Shown: in pieces, positions 8,818-16,127 of the stretch | Layout: each line of letters begins with the position of its first letter | Numbering within the stretch: position 1 is the stretch's first letter | Source: an uncultured Bacteroides sp. | GTDB lineage: Bacteria; Bacteroidota; Bacteroidia; Bacteroidales; Bacteroidaceae | Assembly: GCA_949292025.1 (NCBI GenBank) | Contig: CASEYC010000012.1 | Location: 1 to 56,994, forward strand | DNA length: 56,994 nt | Direction of reading: 5' to 3' | Position numbers and translations under genes: made by a program | Notes under the pieces: model-generated | The model's database searches: none | Told to the model about the DNA's origin: nothing | The model's input: the letters and a program-made list of their open reading frames with translations, nothing else

Positions 8818-9816
8818 ATGATGGACATAGATTTTGTAATCACATGGGTGAATATGGATGATCCGGAGTGGCAAGCGGAGTTCGCGAAGTATTCCGGCAA
8901 CAAGGATAATACGAAGAACGGCATCTCCGAAGCCCGTTTCCGCGATTACGGTTTCCTGCGCTATTGGTTTCGCGGCGTGGAGAAGTTTGCCCCTTGGGTG
9001 CGCAAGATTCATTTCGTGACCTCCGGCCAGAAGCCGGAGTGGCTGGACGCGGACAATCCGAAGATTCATCTGGTGGATCACAAGGATTATATCCCGGCGC
9101 AATTCCTGCCCACGTACAATTCGGTGGTGATTGAGCGTTATCTGCACAAAATCCCCGGGTTGGCGGAGCATTTCGTCTATTTCAACGATGATTTCTATAT
9201 CATCAATGCCATCAGCCCGGAGCGTTTCTTTAAGAACGGGTTGCCGTGCGACATTGCCACTTTCCTCTACAATCCCTCCTGGTCGCAATGGTACAAGCGC
9301 ATCAAGAACAACCTGCGCATCATCAACCGCCATTTCGACAAGAAAGAAGTGATGGCGCGCGACCACGACAAGTGGTTCGACAAGAGCTATGGCTCCCGTG
9401 CCCGTTGGAATTACCTGCTGAAGCCTTATGGCAAATTCATCACTTTGCGGGTGCCCCACAACGCCCAGCCTTATCTGAAAGCCACTTTCGAGGAAGTTTG
9501 GGCGGTGGCCGAGAAGGAACTGACCGAAACCTCTGTCAACCGTTTCCGCGCCTTGACCGACTATACGCCGGAGCTTTTCCGCACCTGGCAGATCTGCCGC
9601 GGCAACTTTGAGCCTTATAACACCTACAAGGATACCAAGATGTTCCCCTTGATGATTCGTCCCAAACAGGCTGTCCGGGCGATATACGGGCAATCTTATT
9701 CGCTGATCTGCCTCAATGACAACGTGCATATCCGCAATTATGCGCAGGTGATGGAAAATATCAAGGCTGCCTTCGAGCACATCTTGCCGGAGAAGTCGAG
9801 TTTTGAACTGGGATGA
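8818..9816 (+). CDS. Stealth-family sugar-phosphate transferase (copy 1)
   Basis: Stealth proteins are hexose-1-phosphate transferases that build phosphodiester-linked surface glycans or capsules. Conserved region 1 is at the very start (DFVITWVN). Region 2 follows: RFRDYGFLRYWFR, APWVRKIHFVT, an LPTYNSVVIE block and the acidic YFNDDFY motif. Later segments (RNYAQVMENIK near the end) fit the family. Length is 332 residues, soluble, with ATG at 8818 or 8821. It follows the acyltransferase by 36 bases and precedes a glycosyltransferase by 11 bases. A second Stealth gene faces it from the other strand (10703-11653). Confidence 0.85.
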   Translation: MMDIDFVITWVNMDDPEWQAEFAKYSGNKDNTKNGISEARFRDYGFLRYWFRGVEKFAPWVRKIHFVTSGQKPEWLDADNPKIHLVDHKDYIPAQFLPTYNSVVIERYLHKIPGLAEHFVYFNDDFYIINAISPERFFKNGLPCDIATFLYNPSWSQWYKRIKNNLRIINRHFDKKEVMARDHDKWFDKSYGSRARWNYLLKPYGKFITLRVPHNAQPYLKATFEEVWAVAEKELTETSVNRFRALTDYTPELFRTWQICRGNFEPYNTYKDTKMFPLMIRPKQAVRAIYGQSYSLICLNDNVHIRNYAQVMENIKAAFEHILPEKSSFELG

Positions 9817-9827
9817 AGGTATAGCGT

Positions 9828-10700
9828 ATGAACAAGGCACTTGCAGAAATCATAGCCGGGGTGATACCCCATAAGATGACCCGTAACCGTTGGCGCGGCC
9901 TCTTGCGCTACGGGGTTTTCAAAGCCATGAAGTTGAAGTGGCGGATGAAGCACGACCACACGTCGCCGCAATACTACCTGGCTGTCTGCGCCATCGCGAA
10001 AAACGAAGGGCCTTATTTCCAGGAATGGATAGAATGGCATCGCAAGCAGGGCGTTGAGAAATTCTATATCTACGACAACGAAAGCACGGATTGCACGAAG
10101 GAGGTGCTGGCACCCTATGTGGAGTCGGGGGTGGTGGAGTACACGTATTTTCCGGGGCAGAAGAAGCAACTTGCCGCCTACGATGATTGTTTTGAACGCC
10201 ACCGGCTGGAGACGCGTTGGCTGGCCATCATAGACTTGGATGAGTTCATCGTGCCGGTAAAAGACCGCTCCATACCTGAGCTCCTGCACCGTATGGAGAA
10301 ATTTCCGGTGGTGGAGATTAACTGGCTGGTGTATGGCAGCAGTGGGGCTAAGACGCGCGAACCTGGCGGAGTCATGGAGAGGTTCCGGAAACATTCCTTG
10401 CCAGAGCACCGGTTGAATACTCACGTCAAGAGCATTGTAGACCCGCGGCGGGTGTGCGGTATGATAGGTTGCCATGAAGCGGCCCGTCTGTCGGGACATG
10501 CTGTTGACTCTCATGGTATGCCCTTGAAAAAGGGATTCCGTGATCGTAAACCGCAACAGGATGTCATACGTATTAATCACTATGCTGTGAAATCATACGA
10601 AGAGTTCCTTGCTAAACGCGCTAGAGGCCGTGCCCGTATCAATAGCCTGCGAGATATGAGCTATTTCGATAGTTATGATTTGAACGATGTTGAAGATTGA
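9828..10700 (+). CDS. Glycosyltransferase, GT-A fold (GT92 / glycosyl transferase family 2-like)
   Basis: The conserved opening YLAVCAIAKNEGPYFQEW, then IYDNES, then the metal-binding acidic motif IIDLDEF mark the GT92/DUF23 or related Glyco_tranf_2_4 group that uses nucleotide sugars. A basic N-terminal segment rich in Arg/Lys precedes the catalytic core, and 290 residues is normal. It lies 11 bases after the Stealth gene and probably shares its transcript. It ends two bases before the stop of the convergent second Stealth gene, leaving no room for a terminator between them. Donor and acceptor sugars are unknown. Confidence 0.8.
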   Translation: MNKALAEIIAGVIPHKMTRNRWRGLLRYGVFKAMKLKWRMKHDHTSPQYYLAVCAIAKNEGPYFQEWIEWHRKQGVEKFYIYDNESTDCTKEVLAPYVESGVVEYTYFPGQKKQLAAYDDCFERHRLETRWLAIIDLDEFIVPVKDRSIPELLHRMEKFPVVEINWLVYGSSGAKTREPGGVMERFRKHSLPEHRLNTHVKSIVDPRRVCGMIGCHEAARLSGHAVDSHGMPLKKGFRDRKPQQDVIRINHYAVKSYEEFLAKRARGRARINSLRDMSYFDSYDLNDVED

Positions 10701-10702
10701 AT

Positions 10703-11653
10703 TTACTTTTCAAAAGATGATTTCTTGGGAAATCGTTTCTCCAAATAAGTCTTCGACATCAATCTGTCATCATCCGTTGCATATTCTGAATCATTCATGC
10801 AGAAAAAAAGAGGATTGTATTTGTTAAGCCTTTCATAATGCCTTTTCTTATGAATCATAACATGCATGGATTCTTTTCCTGTGACATAGCGTAATAGCCC
10901 GTGTTTTCCGGCAAGGGCGGCGTACGAAAATACCACACGCTGGATATCGTCACGGCTGCGCATCCGGTTCTTGTGATTAGATAAGAACTCGTCACGTAAA
11001 ATTTCTTCTGCTATCTGTTGACAATCACTCCTTAGGTAAGCGTCAATATTGTGATGAGGCATTCCCGTATAGTAAACCCCATACTTTTCATTCACTATTT
11101 GAGAAGCGTGGGCAATTGTTGCGCTATAATTTTTTAATGGCTTTTTACATATCTGCTCGCGCCACAACCAGCGAAACCTTCTGAAAGGCTTACGTGTGAG
11201 GCGTATTATAGGGAAACCTTCCGGCGTAAAGAAATCATCAGGGCTAACTTCTTTGTTTATGAACATGTCGTCATTCGCATAAAGGAATTGTTCTGCCAGT
11301 CCGGGAATCCTATGAAGAAATTTCTCTATTAACGATGAGTTGAAACATGGCAAGCAGTGTGGAGGCATGATTTCTTTCAGATCTATCACGCTAATTTGAT
11401 GATTGGTGGTATCCAGCCATTCTGGCACTTGCTCGTCTGTGACAATAAATATCTTCCGGATCCAAGGGGCATACATCTCTACTGAACGAAGGCTGAATTT
11501 CAATTCATCATTGTTGGCGGTTCTGCCTTTGCAGTTTTCAGGAGAGTTTTCTTGTGTTTTGCCTATAAAAGCGTTGCGCTTTGCTTGCCACGTCGGGTCA
11601 CTGCCGTCCACCCAGAGGTAGACCAAGTCGATTTCATTGTGATTATTAGTCAT
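10703..11653 (-). CDS. Stealth-family sugar-phosphate transferase (copy 2)
   Basis: Region 1 is IDLVYLWVDGSDP. Region 2 includes FSLRSVEMYAPWIRKIFIVTD, PEWLD, LPCFNSSLIEKFLHRIPGL and the acidic YANDDMF motif, aligning with copy 1 block by block but clearly diverged. Length is 316 residues. It is the last gene of a four-gene minus-strand set (14367 down to 10703) with gaps of 12-29 bases. Base composition is visibly more AT-rich than dnaX or gltX, which could mean recent acquisition. The two Stealth enzymes probably act on different phosphoglycan linkages; this is inference. Confidence 0.85.
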   Translation of the reverse strand: MTNNHNEIDLVYLWVDGSDPTWQAKRNAFIGKTQENSPENCKGRTANNDELKFSLRSVEMYAPWIRKIFIVTDEQVPEWLDTTNHQISVIDLKEIMPPHCLPCFNSSLIEKFLHRIPGLAEQFLYANDDMFINKEVSPDDFFTPEGFPIIRLTRKPFRRFRWLWREQICKKPLKNYSATIAHASQIVNEKYGVYYTGMPHHNIDAYLRSDCQQIAEEILRDEFLSNHKNRMRSRDDIQRVVFSYAALAGKHGLLRYVTGKESMHVMIHKKRHYERLNKYNPLFFCMNDSEYATDDDRLMSKTYLEKRFPKKSSFEK

Positions 11654-11671
11654 CCTATTTTATTTTTTATT

Positions 11672-12742
11672 TCACGGGTTTACTATTTCCAAATAATATT
11701 TTATGTATTGTTCTACACAATCCTTCCAATCAAAACAGGCTGCGTTTTGTTTAAGCTTGTCCGGATAAGAAGGGGAAGCATCGAAAAATTTCATCTGTTT
11801 CTTTACTGTTTCAGCCATTGGTTTTGGTGAAAGTTCGTCCCAATAAAAAGCCGCTTCGCCGCCGATTTCGGGCAGACTTGTCAGTGTGGAAAGAAAGACG
11901 GGCTTCCCTAATTTCATTGCTTCGATAGGAGGTAAACCAAATCCTTCGCACAACGAGGGGAAGAATAAAGCCCGGCATTTGGCATAGAGAGCGGCCTTTT
12001 CGGCCTCAGTCACGTTGGGTAATATGTAGATGTTGTGGAGATGGTTTTCTTTGATTCGCTGTTGCAGCGTAATGGCATAATCTCCACTCCAGTCTCCGGC
12101 AATTACCAAATTCTGTTCAGGCAGGTATTGCATCATTTCCACTAATAAATGCACGTTTTTCTTGCGCTTTAAGCTGGAAATATGAAAGAAAAAGTTATCG
12201 GGTAGGGTGGAAGGCAAAGTGGCCGTGTGGATCAAAGCGGACAAGTCTGTCACTCCATTGTGGATAACTCTTTCCGGTTGGTGGATATGAAAATGTTTCT
12301 TTACGTCTTTTTGGGCAAATCGGGAAATATAGTTTATATAATCCGATTGGTCTATTTTCCGTTGGAACCGGTTGATGGCTCGTTGCAACCTTTTCCCTTT
12401 TTTCTCGTAAATGAAGTTGATGTCATGAATAGTCAGTAGTTGCTTCTTTGCAAAACACAAGCGTTTTGTCCGGCTGTTTTGATAAGGTTGGTGAAATAAG
12501 TCTGCCCGAATCGGATAGAAAGCATGCAGCCAACGCAAGGAATCTGGCACACAGATGTAATGAACCTCCTTGCCAAAGCATCCTTTGGCTTGAGGTGGCA
12601 CGATGAAATAGAGTTCGATTCCATAATGGGAACGTAATTCAGAGGCACGTGCACCCAGCCGTTCACCTAATTGCTTGCAAAATTCACCGAATCCCATATA
12701 GGGATTGGAAATAGGAAAGGAGTCGATAACAATCTTTTTCAT
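11672..12742 (-). CDS. Glycosyltransferase family 4 (GT-B fold)
   Basis: The C-terminal half carries the GT4 signature: HISSLKRKKNVHLLVE for donor-domain entry, then FPSLCEGFGLPPIEAM, whose EX7E pair binds the nucleotide sugar. The N-terminal acceptor half includes LTIHDINF. Length is 356 residues with no membrane segment. It sits between a Stealth gene (18 bases downstream) and a GT-A enzyme (29 bases upstream) in one orientation, so an operon is likely. The region is AT-rich compared with flanking housekeeping genes. Sugar specificity cannot be read from the sequence. Confidence 0.88.
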   Translation of the reverse strand: MKKIVIDSFPISNPYMGFGEFCKQLGERLGARASELRSHYGIELYFIVPPQAKGCFGKEVHYICVPDSLRWLHAFYPIRADLFHQPYQNSRTKRLCFAKKQLLTIHDINFIYEKKGKRLQRAINRFQRKIDQSDYINYISRFAQKDVKKHFHIHQPERVIHNGVTDLSALIHTATLPSTLPDNFFFHISSLKRKKNVHLLVEMMQYLPEQNLVIAGDWSGDYAITLQQRIKENHLHNIYILPNVTEAEKAALYAKCRALFFPSLCEGFGLPPIEAMKLGKPVFLSTLTSLPEIGGEAAFYWDELSPKPMAETVKKQMKFFDASPSYPDKLKQNAACFDWKDCVEQYIKYYLEIVNP

Positions 12743-12771
12743 AAATAAATGTAAGCTCTCTGTTAGAATGA

Positions 12772-13563
12772 TTATCTGGATTGTTTCTCGTTTTCAATTC
12801 GTTGTTTGATTGTCGGATAATGTTTGAGAATCCTCTCCAAAGCTTCACGGTTGCGGTCATCTCCCGGTTTTAAGTTTATTGTTTTAAGGGAATATTCTTT
12901 GGGCTTCCCTACTTCTTTGGCACGGCTGTGACCGTTTGGAAGTGGAACAACGTAGGTGCCTTTGGATACGGCTGCTGCCCAAAACCATACGTCGTCGTTT
13001 GTCGGTGCCAGTACCATGAACAGTGCAGAGTCAAGCATGGATTCGTCCAACGAATGTGGTGGATACAGTACTCCACCTACACCAGTCTGCATGGCAAGAC
13101 GGCTGAAATGAAAACGTTTGAATATAAAGTCATACCATTTGTATTTCCTCCACTTGCTATATGGTTCGTTCAACTTTACTCGCCTTACCCGATGTGCCAA
13201 GATGGCATCGGGTAATTGGCGGTGAAGGCGAACCAAGTCGCGCAGCATATTCGGGTGGTAGTTGATATCATCGTCAATGGTCACGATGATGTCTTCGGGG
13301 AAGTCTCTTAGTGCAGGGATCAGCTTTTTGTAAGAGCGTATCTCGGCCGGGTCAAACCTGACCTCCAAAAGAGGGCTTTCAGACTTGAGTGCTTCCAGTT
13401 CGCGAGGAAGCACTTCACCTGGGAATTTCTGTGTGTCCAGGTAGAGTACTATCTTGTCCGGCAGCAGTGAGCCATTCAGAATGGAGCGTATGGCCTGCAC
13501 TGCGTATGGGATTGCCGCTGGAAAAGAGGTCAGCGAAACAATGATTTGTTGTTTGGGATTCAT
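12772..13563 (-). CDS. Glycosyltransferase-like protein, GT-A fold (tandem paralogue A)
   Basis: The protein starts with VSLTSFPAAIPYAVQAIRS and has a DXD-like acidic motif in VTIDDDINYH, the arrangement expected for nucleotide-sugar binding in GT-A enzymes. A later block, TGVGGVLYPP, and NDDVWFW are also shared with its neighbour. Length is 263 residues, without signal or membrane helix. The gene at 13576-14367 is a paralogue of equal length, identical at more than half of aligned positions by eye, separated by 12 bases. A local duplication followed by divergence is the simplest origin. Specificity is unknown. Confidence 0.8.
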   Translation of the reverse strand: MNPKQQIIVSLTSFPAAIPYAVQAIRSILNGSLLPDKIVLYLDTQKFPGEVLPRELEALKSESPLLEVRFDPAEIRSYKKLIPALRDFPEDIIVTIDDDINYHPNMLRDLVRLHRQLPDAILAHRVRRVKLNEPYSKWRKYKWYDFIFKRFHFSRLAMQTGVGGVLYPPHSLDESMLDSALFMVLAPTNDDVWFWAAAVSKGTYVVPLPNGHSRAKEVGKPKEYSLKTINLKPGDDRNREALERILKHYPTIKQRIENEKQSR

Positions 13564-13575
13564 ATTCAGCTGTCA

Positions 13576-14367
13576 TTAAGGGATATAACCGATTCGTTGT
13601 CCGACGATGGGGAATTCCTCCACAATCGCCTTCAGGGCAGCCGCATTCCGGTCTGTTCCAGTCTTGAAGTTGGTTGTTTTCAGCGACAATTCGCGCGGTT
13701 TGCCTACACCTTTAGGCTTGTTGCGACCGAACGGGACGGGCACGATGGGCGTGCCGTTGGCCACAGCCGCCGCCCAAAACCAGATGTCATCCGTGGTCGG
13801 GGCTATCCGGGTGAACAGTTCCACGTCGAGCATTTCCGTTTTCAGGGCATGGGGCGGATACAGGATGCCTCCCACGCCGGTGCCGATGTTCGTGAAGCCG
13901 GAATGAATCCGCTTGAACAGGAAGTCATACCATCTGTATTTACTCCATTGGCGGTAGGGTTTGCCTGGCTTCATGCGTTTGGCGCGGTGGGCCAGTACGG
14001 CTTGGGGAATCTCCTGGTGCAGGCGGAGCAAGTCGCGTAGCATATATCGGTGATAGTTTACATCATCGTCTATCGTTACTATTATGGCATCGGGAAAATC
14101 CGTCAAGGCCGGGATGAGTTTCCGGTATGAGCGGATGTCTCGGTCATAGTCCCGTATCTCAAAGATAGGGTTGCCGGCTGCCAGTCGACGGAGTTCTTGG
14201 GGAACCCCGCTTTCACCGAATTGCGAAACGGTCAGATAGAGCACGACCTTGTCGGGCAGGACTGCACCGCTCAGGATGGACCGGATGGCCTGAATGGCAT
14301 ACGGTATCGCTGCCGGAAATGAAGTCAGGGATACGATGACTTGTTCTTTGGGGGCGTTCGGATTCAT
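13576..14367 (-). CDS. Glycosyltransferase-like protein, GT-A fold (tandem paralogue B)
   Basis: It shares the same blocks as paralogue A: VSLTSFPAAIPYAIQAIRS, TIDDDVNYH, TGVGGILYPP, TDDIWFWAAAVANG and GKPRELSLKT. The start is placed at the ATG at 14367 (MNPNAPKEQ), matching the paralogue's start; a longer frame from 14406 overlaps the promoter. It is first in the four-gene minus-strand glycan operon and follows a good -7 box. It is visibly more GC-rich than its downstream neighbours, so the two paralogues differ in composition as well as sequence. Confidence 0.8.
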   Translation of the reverse strand: MNPNAPKEQVIVSLTSFPAAIPYAIQAIRSILSGAVLPDKVVLYLTVSQFGESGVPQELRRLAAGNPIFEIRDYDRDIRSYRKLIPALTDFPDAIIVTIDDDVNYHRYMLRDLLRLHQEIPQAVLAHRAKRMKPGKPYRQWSKYRWYDFLFKRIHSGFTNIGTGVGGILYPPHALKTEMLDVELFTRIAPTTDDIWFWAAAVANGTPIVPVPFGRNKPKGVGKPRELSLKTTNFKTGTDRNAAALKAIVEEFPIVGQRIGYIP

Positions 14368-14403
14368 ATTTGTTATTAATCTGTTTGGCCAAAAGTTTGT
14401 GTA

Positions 14404-14411
14404 CAAAGATA
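14404..14411 (-). promoter_or_regulatory. -7 box of the minus-strand glycan operon
   Basis: TATCTTTG on the minus strand lies 36 bases before the start of paralogue B. No clear TTTG is found 19 bases further upstream, so only the -7 element is supported. It sits between the glycan operon and the upstream DUF1016 gene. Confidence 0.5.
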
Positions 14412-14452
14412 GGGAATCTTATCGGAATAACAGAATAAAATGCCTTCGTGCA

Positions 14453-15562
14453 TTATCCATTTTCTTCAAATTCCGCAATCCATTCATTTAATTTAGCCTG
14501 TAATAATTGTTTGTCAGGCAAGTAGAGGCTATATTCGGTCGCATAGATGTTGGCATCTCGGGGTAATGTCAGTTCTACGAGTGCATCTTTCTTTTCGCGG
14601 CAAATCAAAATGCCGATAGTGGGTTTCTCAAAGTCTTGTTTCACATGGCGGTCGAAGTAGTTCACATACATCTGCATTTGGCCCAAATCCTGGTGGGTTA
14701 GTTTGTCGATTTTTAAGTCAATCAGGCAATAACATTGCAGCAGGCGGTTATACAGGACTAAATCGACATAAAAGAACTCCTCTTCAAACGTGAAACGCTT
14801 TTGCCGGGCTTCAAACAAAAAACCTTTCCCCATTTCAAGTAGAAAATCTTTCATTTTGCTGATAATGGCGTTTTCGAGTTTTGTCTCGGTGTAACTTTCG
14901 TCCGGTTTTAATCCCAAGAATTCCAATGTGAGCGGATTCTTGATGACATCTGACGGTTTTTCCATGATTTGTCCTTCTTTTGCCAAGCGCATCACTTCAT
15001 CTTTGTTTCGGCTTAAAGCCAGACGTTCGTAAAGGCTGGAATTATATTGCCGTTGCAATTGGCGGATGCTCCAATGCTGTTGTGCGCATTCAATTTCGTA
15101 AAAAGAGCGTGCATTGGGGTCTTTGATGCGCATCAAGACCAAATAATGAGACCAAGACAGGGAGAAATGAGGCGTTGATGCAGTGGCGGGAGGGACATTT
15201 GCCGAATCTGCATCAGAGAATTGCTCAACACTGTCGAGCATATTCGAGTAAGTCAGATAGAATTGCCTGACAGCCCGTAAGGTCTGATAAGACCATCCTT
15301 CGCCGAAACGCTCTGTAAGGCGCATGGACAGGTCTTGGAGTAATGCCTTGCCGTATGCAGCCCGTTTATTTCCCTCTTGTTCTTCTTCAACAATATATTG
15401 TCCGATATAGAATTTAGTGTAAACCTCTGCTGTATTGACTGCTGTGGCAATCTTTGTCCTTGCTTGCTCGATTAAAGCAGCAACCTTGTCAAACAAGGTT
15501 GCAGGCGTTTTATCTTGGCTCTTCACGCCGCTTTCGGAATTTTGCTTCACTTCTTTTGCCAT
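14453..15562 (-). CDS. DUF1016/YhcG-family PDDEXK nuclease domain protein
   Basis: The N-terminal domain contains the family's typical text (YIGQYIVEEEQEGNKRA, YGKALLQDLS, LTERFGEGWS, LRAVRQFYL) and a Ser/Trp block (SWSHYLVLMRI). The C-terminal half is a PDDEXK-type nuclease fold, with FYVDLVLYN and LIDLKI supplying the Asp and Lys catalytic positions. Length is 369 residues. Relatives often sit beside type I restriction genes or act in defence and DNA-end processing, but no restriction-modification gene is nearby, so the role is open. It follows the carbonic anhydrase gene by 42 bases on the same strand. Confidence 0.85.
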   Translation of the reverse strand: MAKEVKQNSESGVKSQDKTPATLFDKVAALIEQARTKIATAVNTAEVYTKFYIGQYIVEEEQEGNKRAAYGKALLQDLSMRLTERFGEGWSYQTLRAVRQFYLTYSNMLDSVEQFSDADSANVPPATASTPHFSLSWSHYLVLMRIKDPNARSFYEIECAQQHWSIRQLQRQYNSSLYERLALSRNKDEVMRLAKEGQIMEKPSDVIKNPLTLEFLGLKPDESYTETKLENAIISKMKDFLLEMGKGFLFEARQKRFTFEEEFFYVDLVLYNRLLQCYCLIDLKIDKLTHQDLGQMQMYVNYFDRHVKQDFEKPTIGILICREKKDALVELTLPRDANIYATEYSLYLPDKQLLQAKLNEWIAEFEENG

Positions 15563-15604
15563 TCGTCTGGATGTATAGATTGGTTCTCTGTGGGATTTCC
15601 ATTT

Positions 15605-16117
15605 TTACTTGTACCACCCCGCATACATCAGATAATTGTGCGCAATCTTCTGGTTCAGTTCCTTGGCTTGCTCCGGGTCTACCTTTTTAACGAACTTGGC
15701 GGGTACGCCTGCCCAGATGCTGCCCGGCTCGATGACGGTGTGGCTCAATACCAAGGCACCGGCAGCCACGATGGCGCCTTCGCCCACCACGGCATGGTCG
15801 AGGAGGGTGGCGCCCATGCCGATGAGGGCGTAGTCGCGGATGGAAGCCCCGTGCACGGTGACATTGTGGCCGATGGACACGTGGTCGCCGATTTCGATGG
15901 TCGATTTCTCATACAAGGTGTGCAGCACGCTGCCGTCCTGGATGTTCACGCCGTTGCCGATGCGGATGGAGTTCACGTCTCCGCGCAGCACGGTGTTGAA
16001 CCATACGCTGCAGTCGTCTCCCAGCTTGACGTCGCCTATGAGGGTGGCGTTGTCCGCCAGGAAACAGTTCTTGCCGATTTCGGGGGTGAAGCCCCGTACA
16101 GATTTTATCAGTGCCAT
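15605..16117 (-). CDS. Gamma-class carbonic anhydrase-like protein
   Basis: This is a left-handed beta-helix protein with hexapeptide repeats throughout. Three histidines at positions 66, 84 and 89 match the metal ligands of archaeal Cam (HTLYEK, GHNVTVHG). R45, D47, Q60 and D61 also occupy the conserved helix turns. Family members hydrate CO2 or have unassigned acyl-binding roles; activity here is inferred. Length is 170 residues. It lies 10 bases downstream of the aminopeptidase gene on the same strand, probably co-transcribed. Confidence 0.9.
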   Translation of the reverse strand: MALIKSVRGFTPEIGKNCFLADNATLIGDVKLGDDCSVWFNTVLRGDVNSIRIGNGVNIQDGSVLHTLYEKSTIEIGDHVSIGHNVTVHGASIRDYALIGMGATLLDHAVVGEGAIVAAGALVLSHTVIEPGSIWAGVPAKFVKKVDPEQAKELNQKIAHNYLMYAGWYK

Positions 16118-16127
16118 AATGTGGTGT

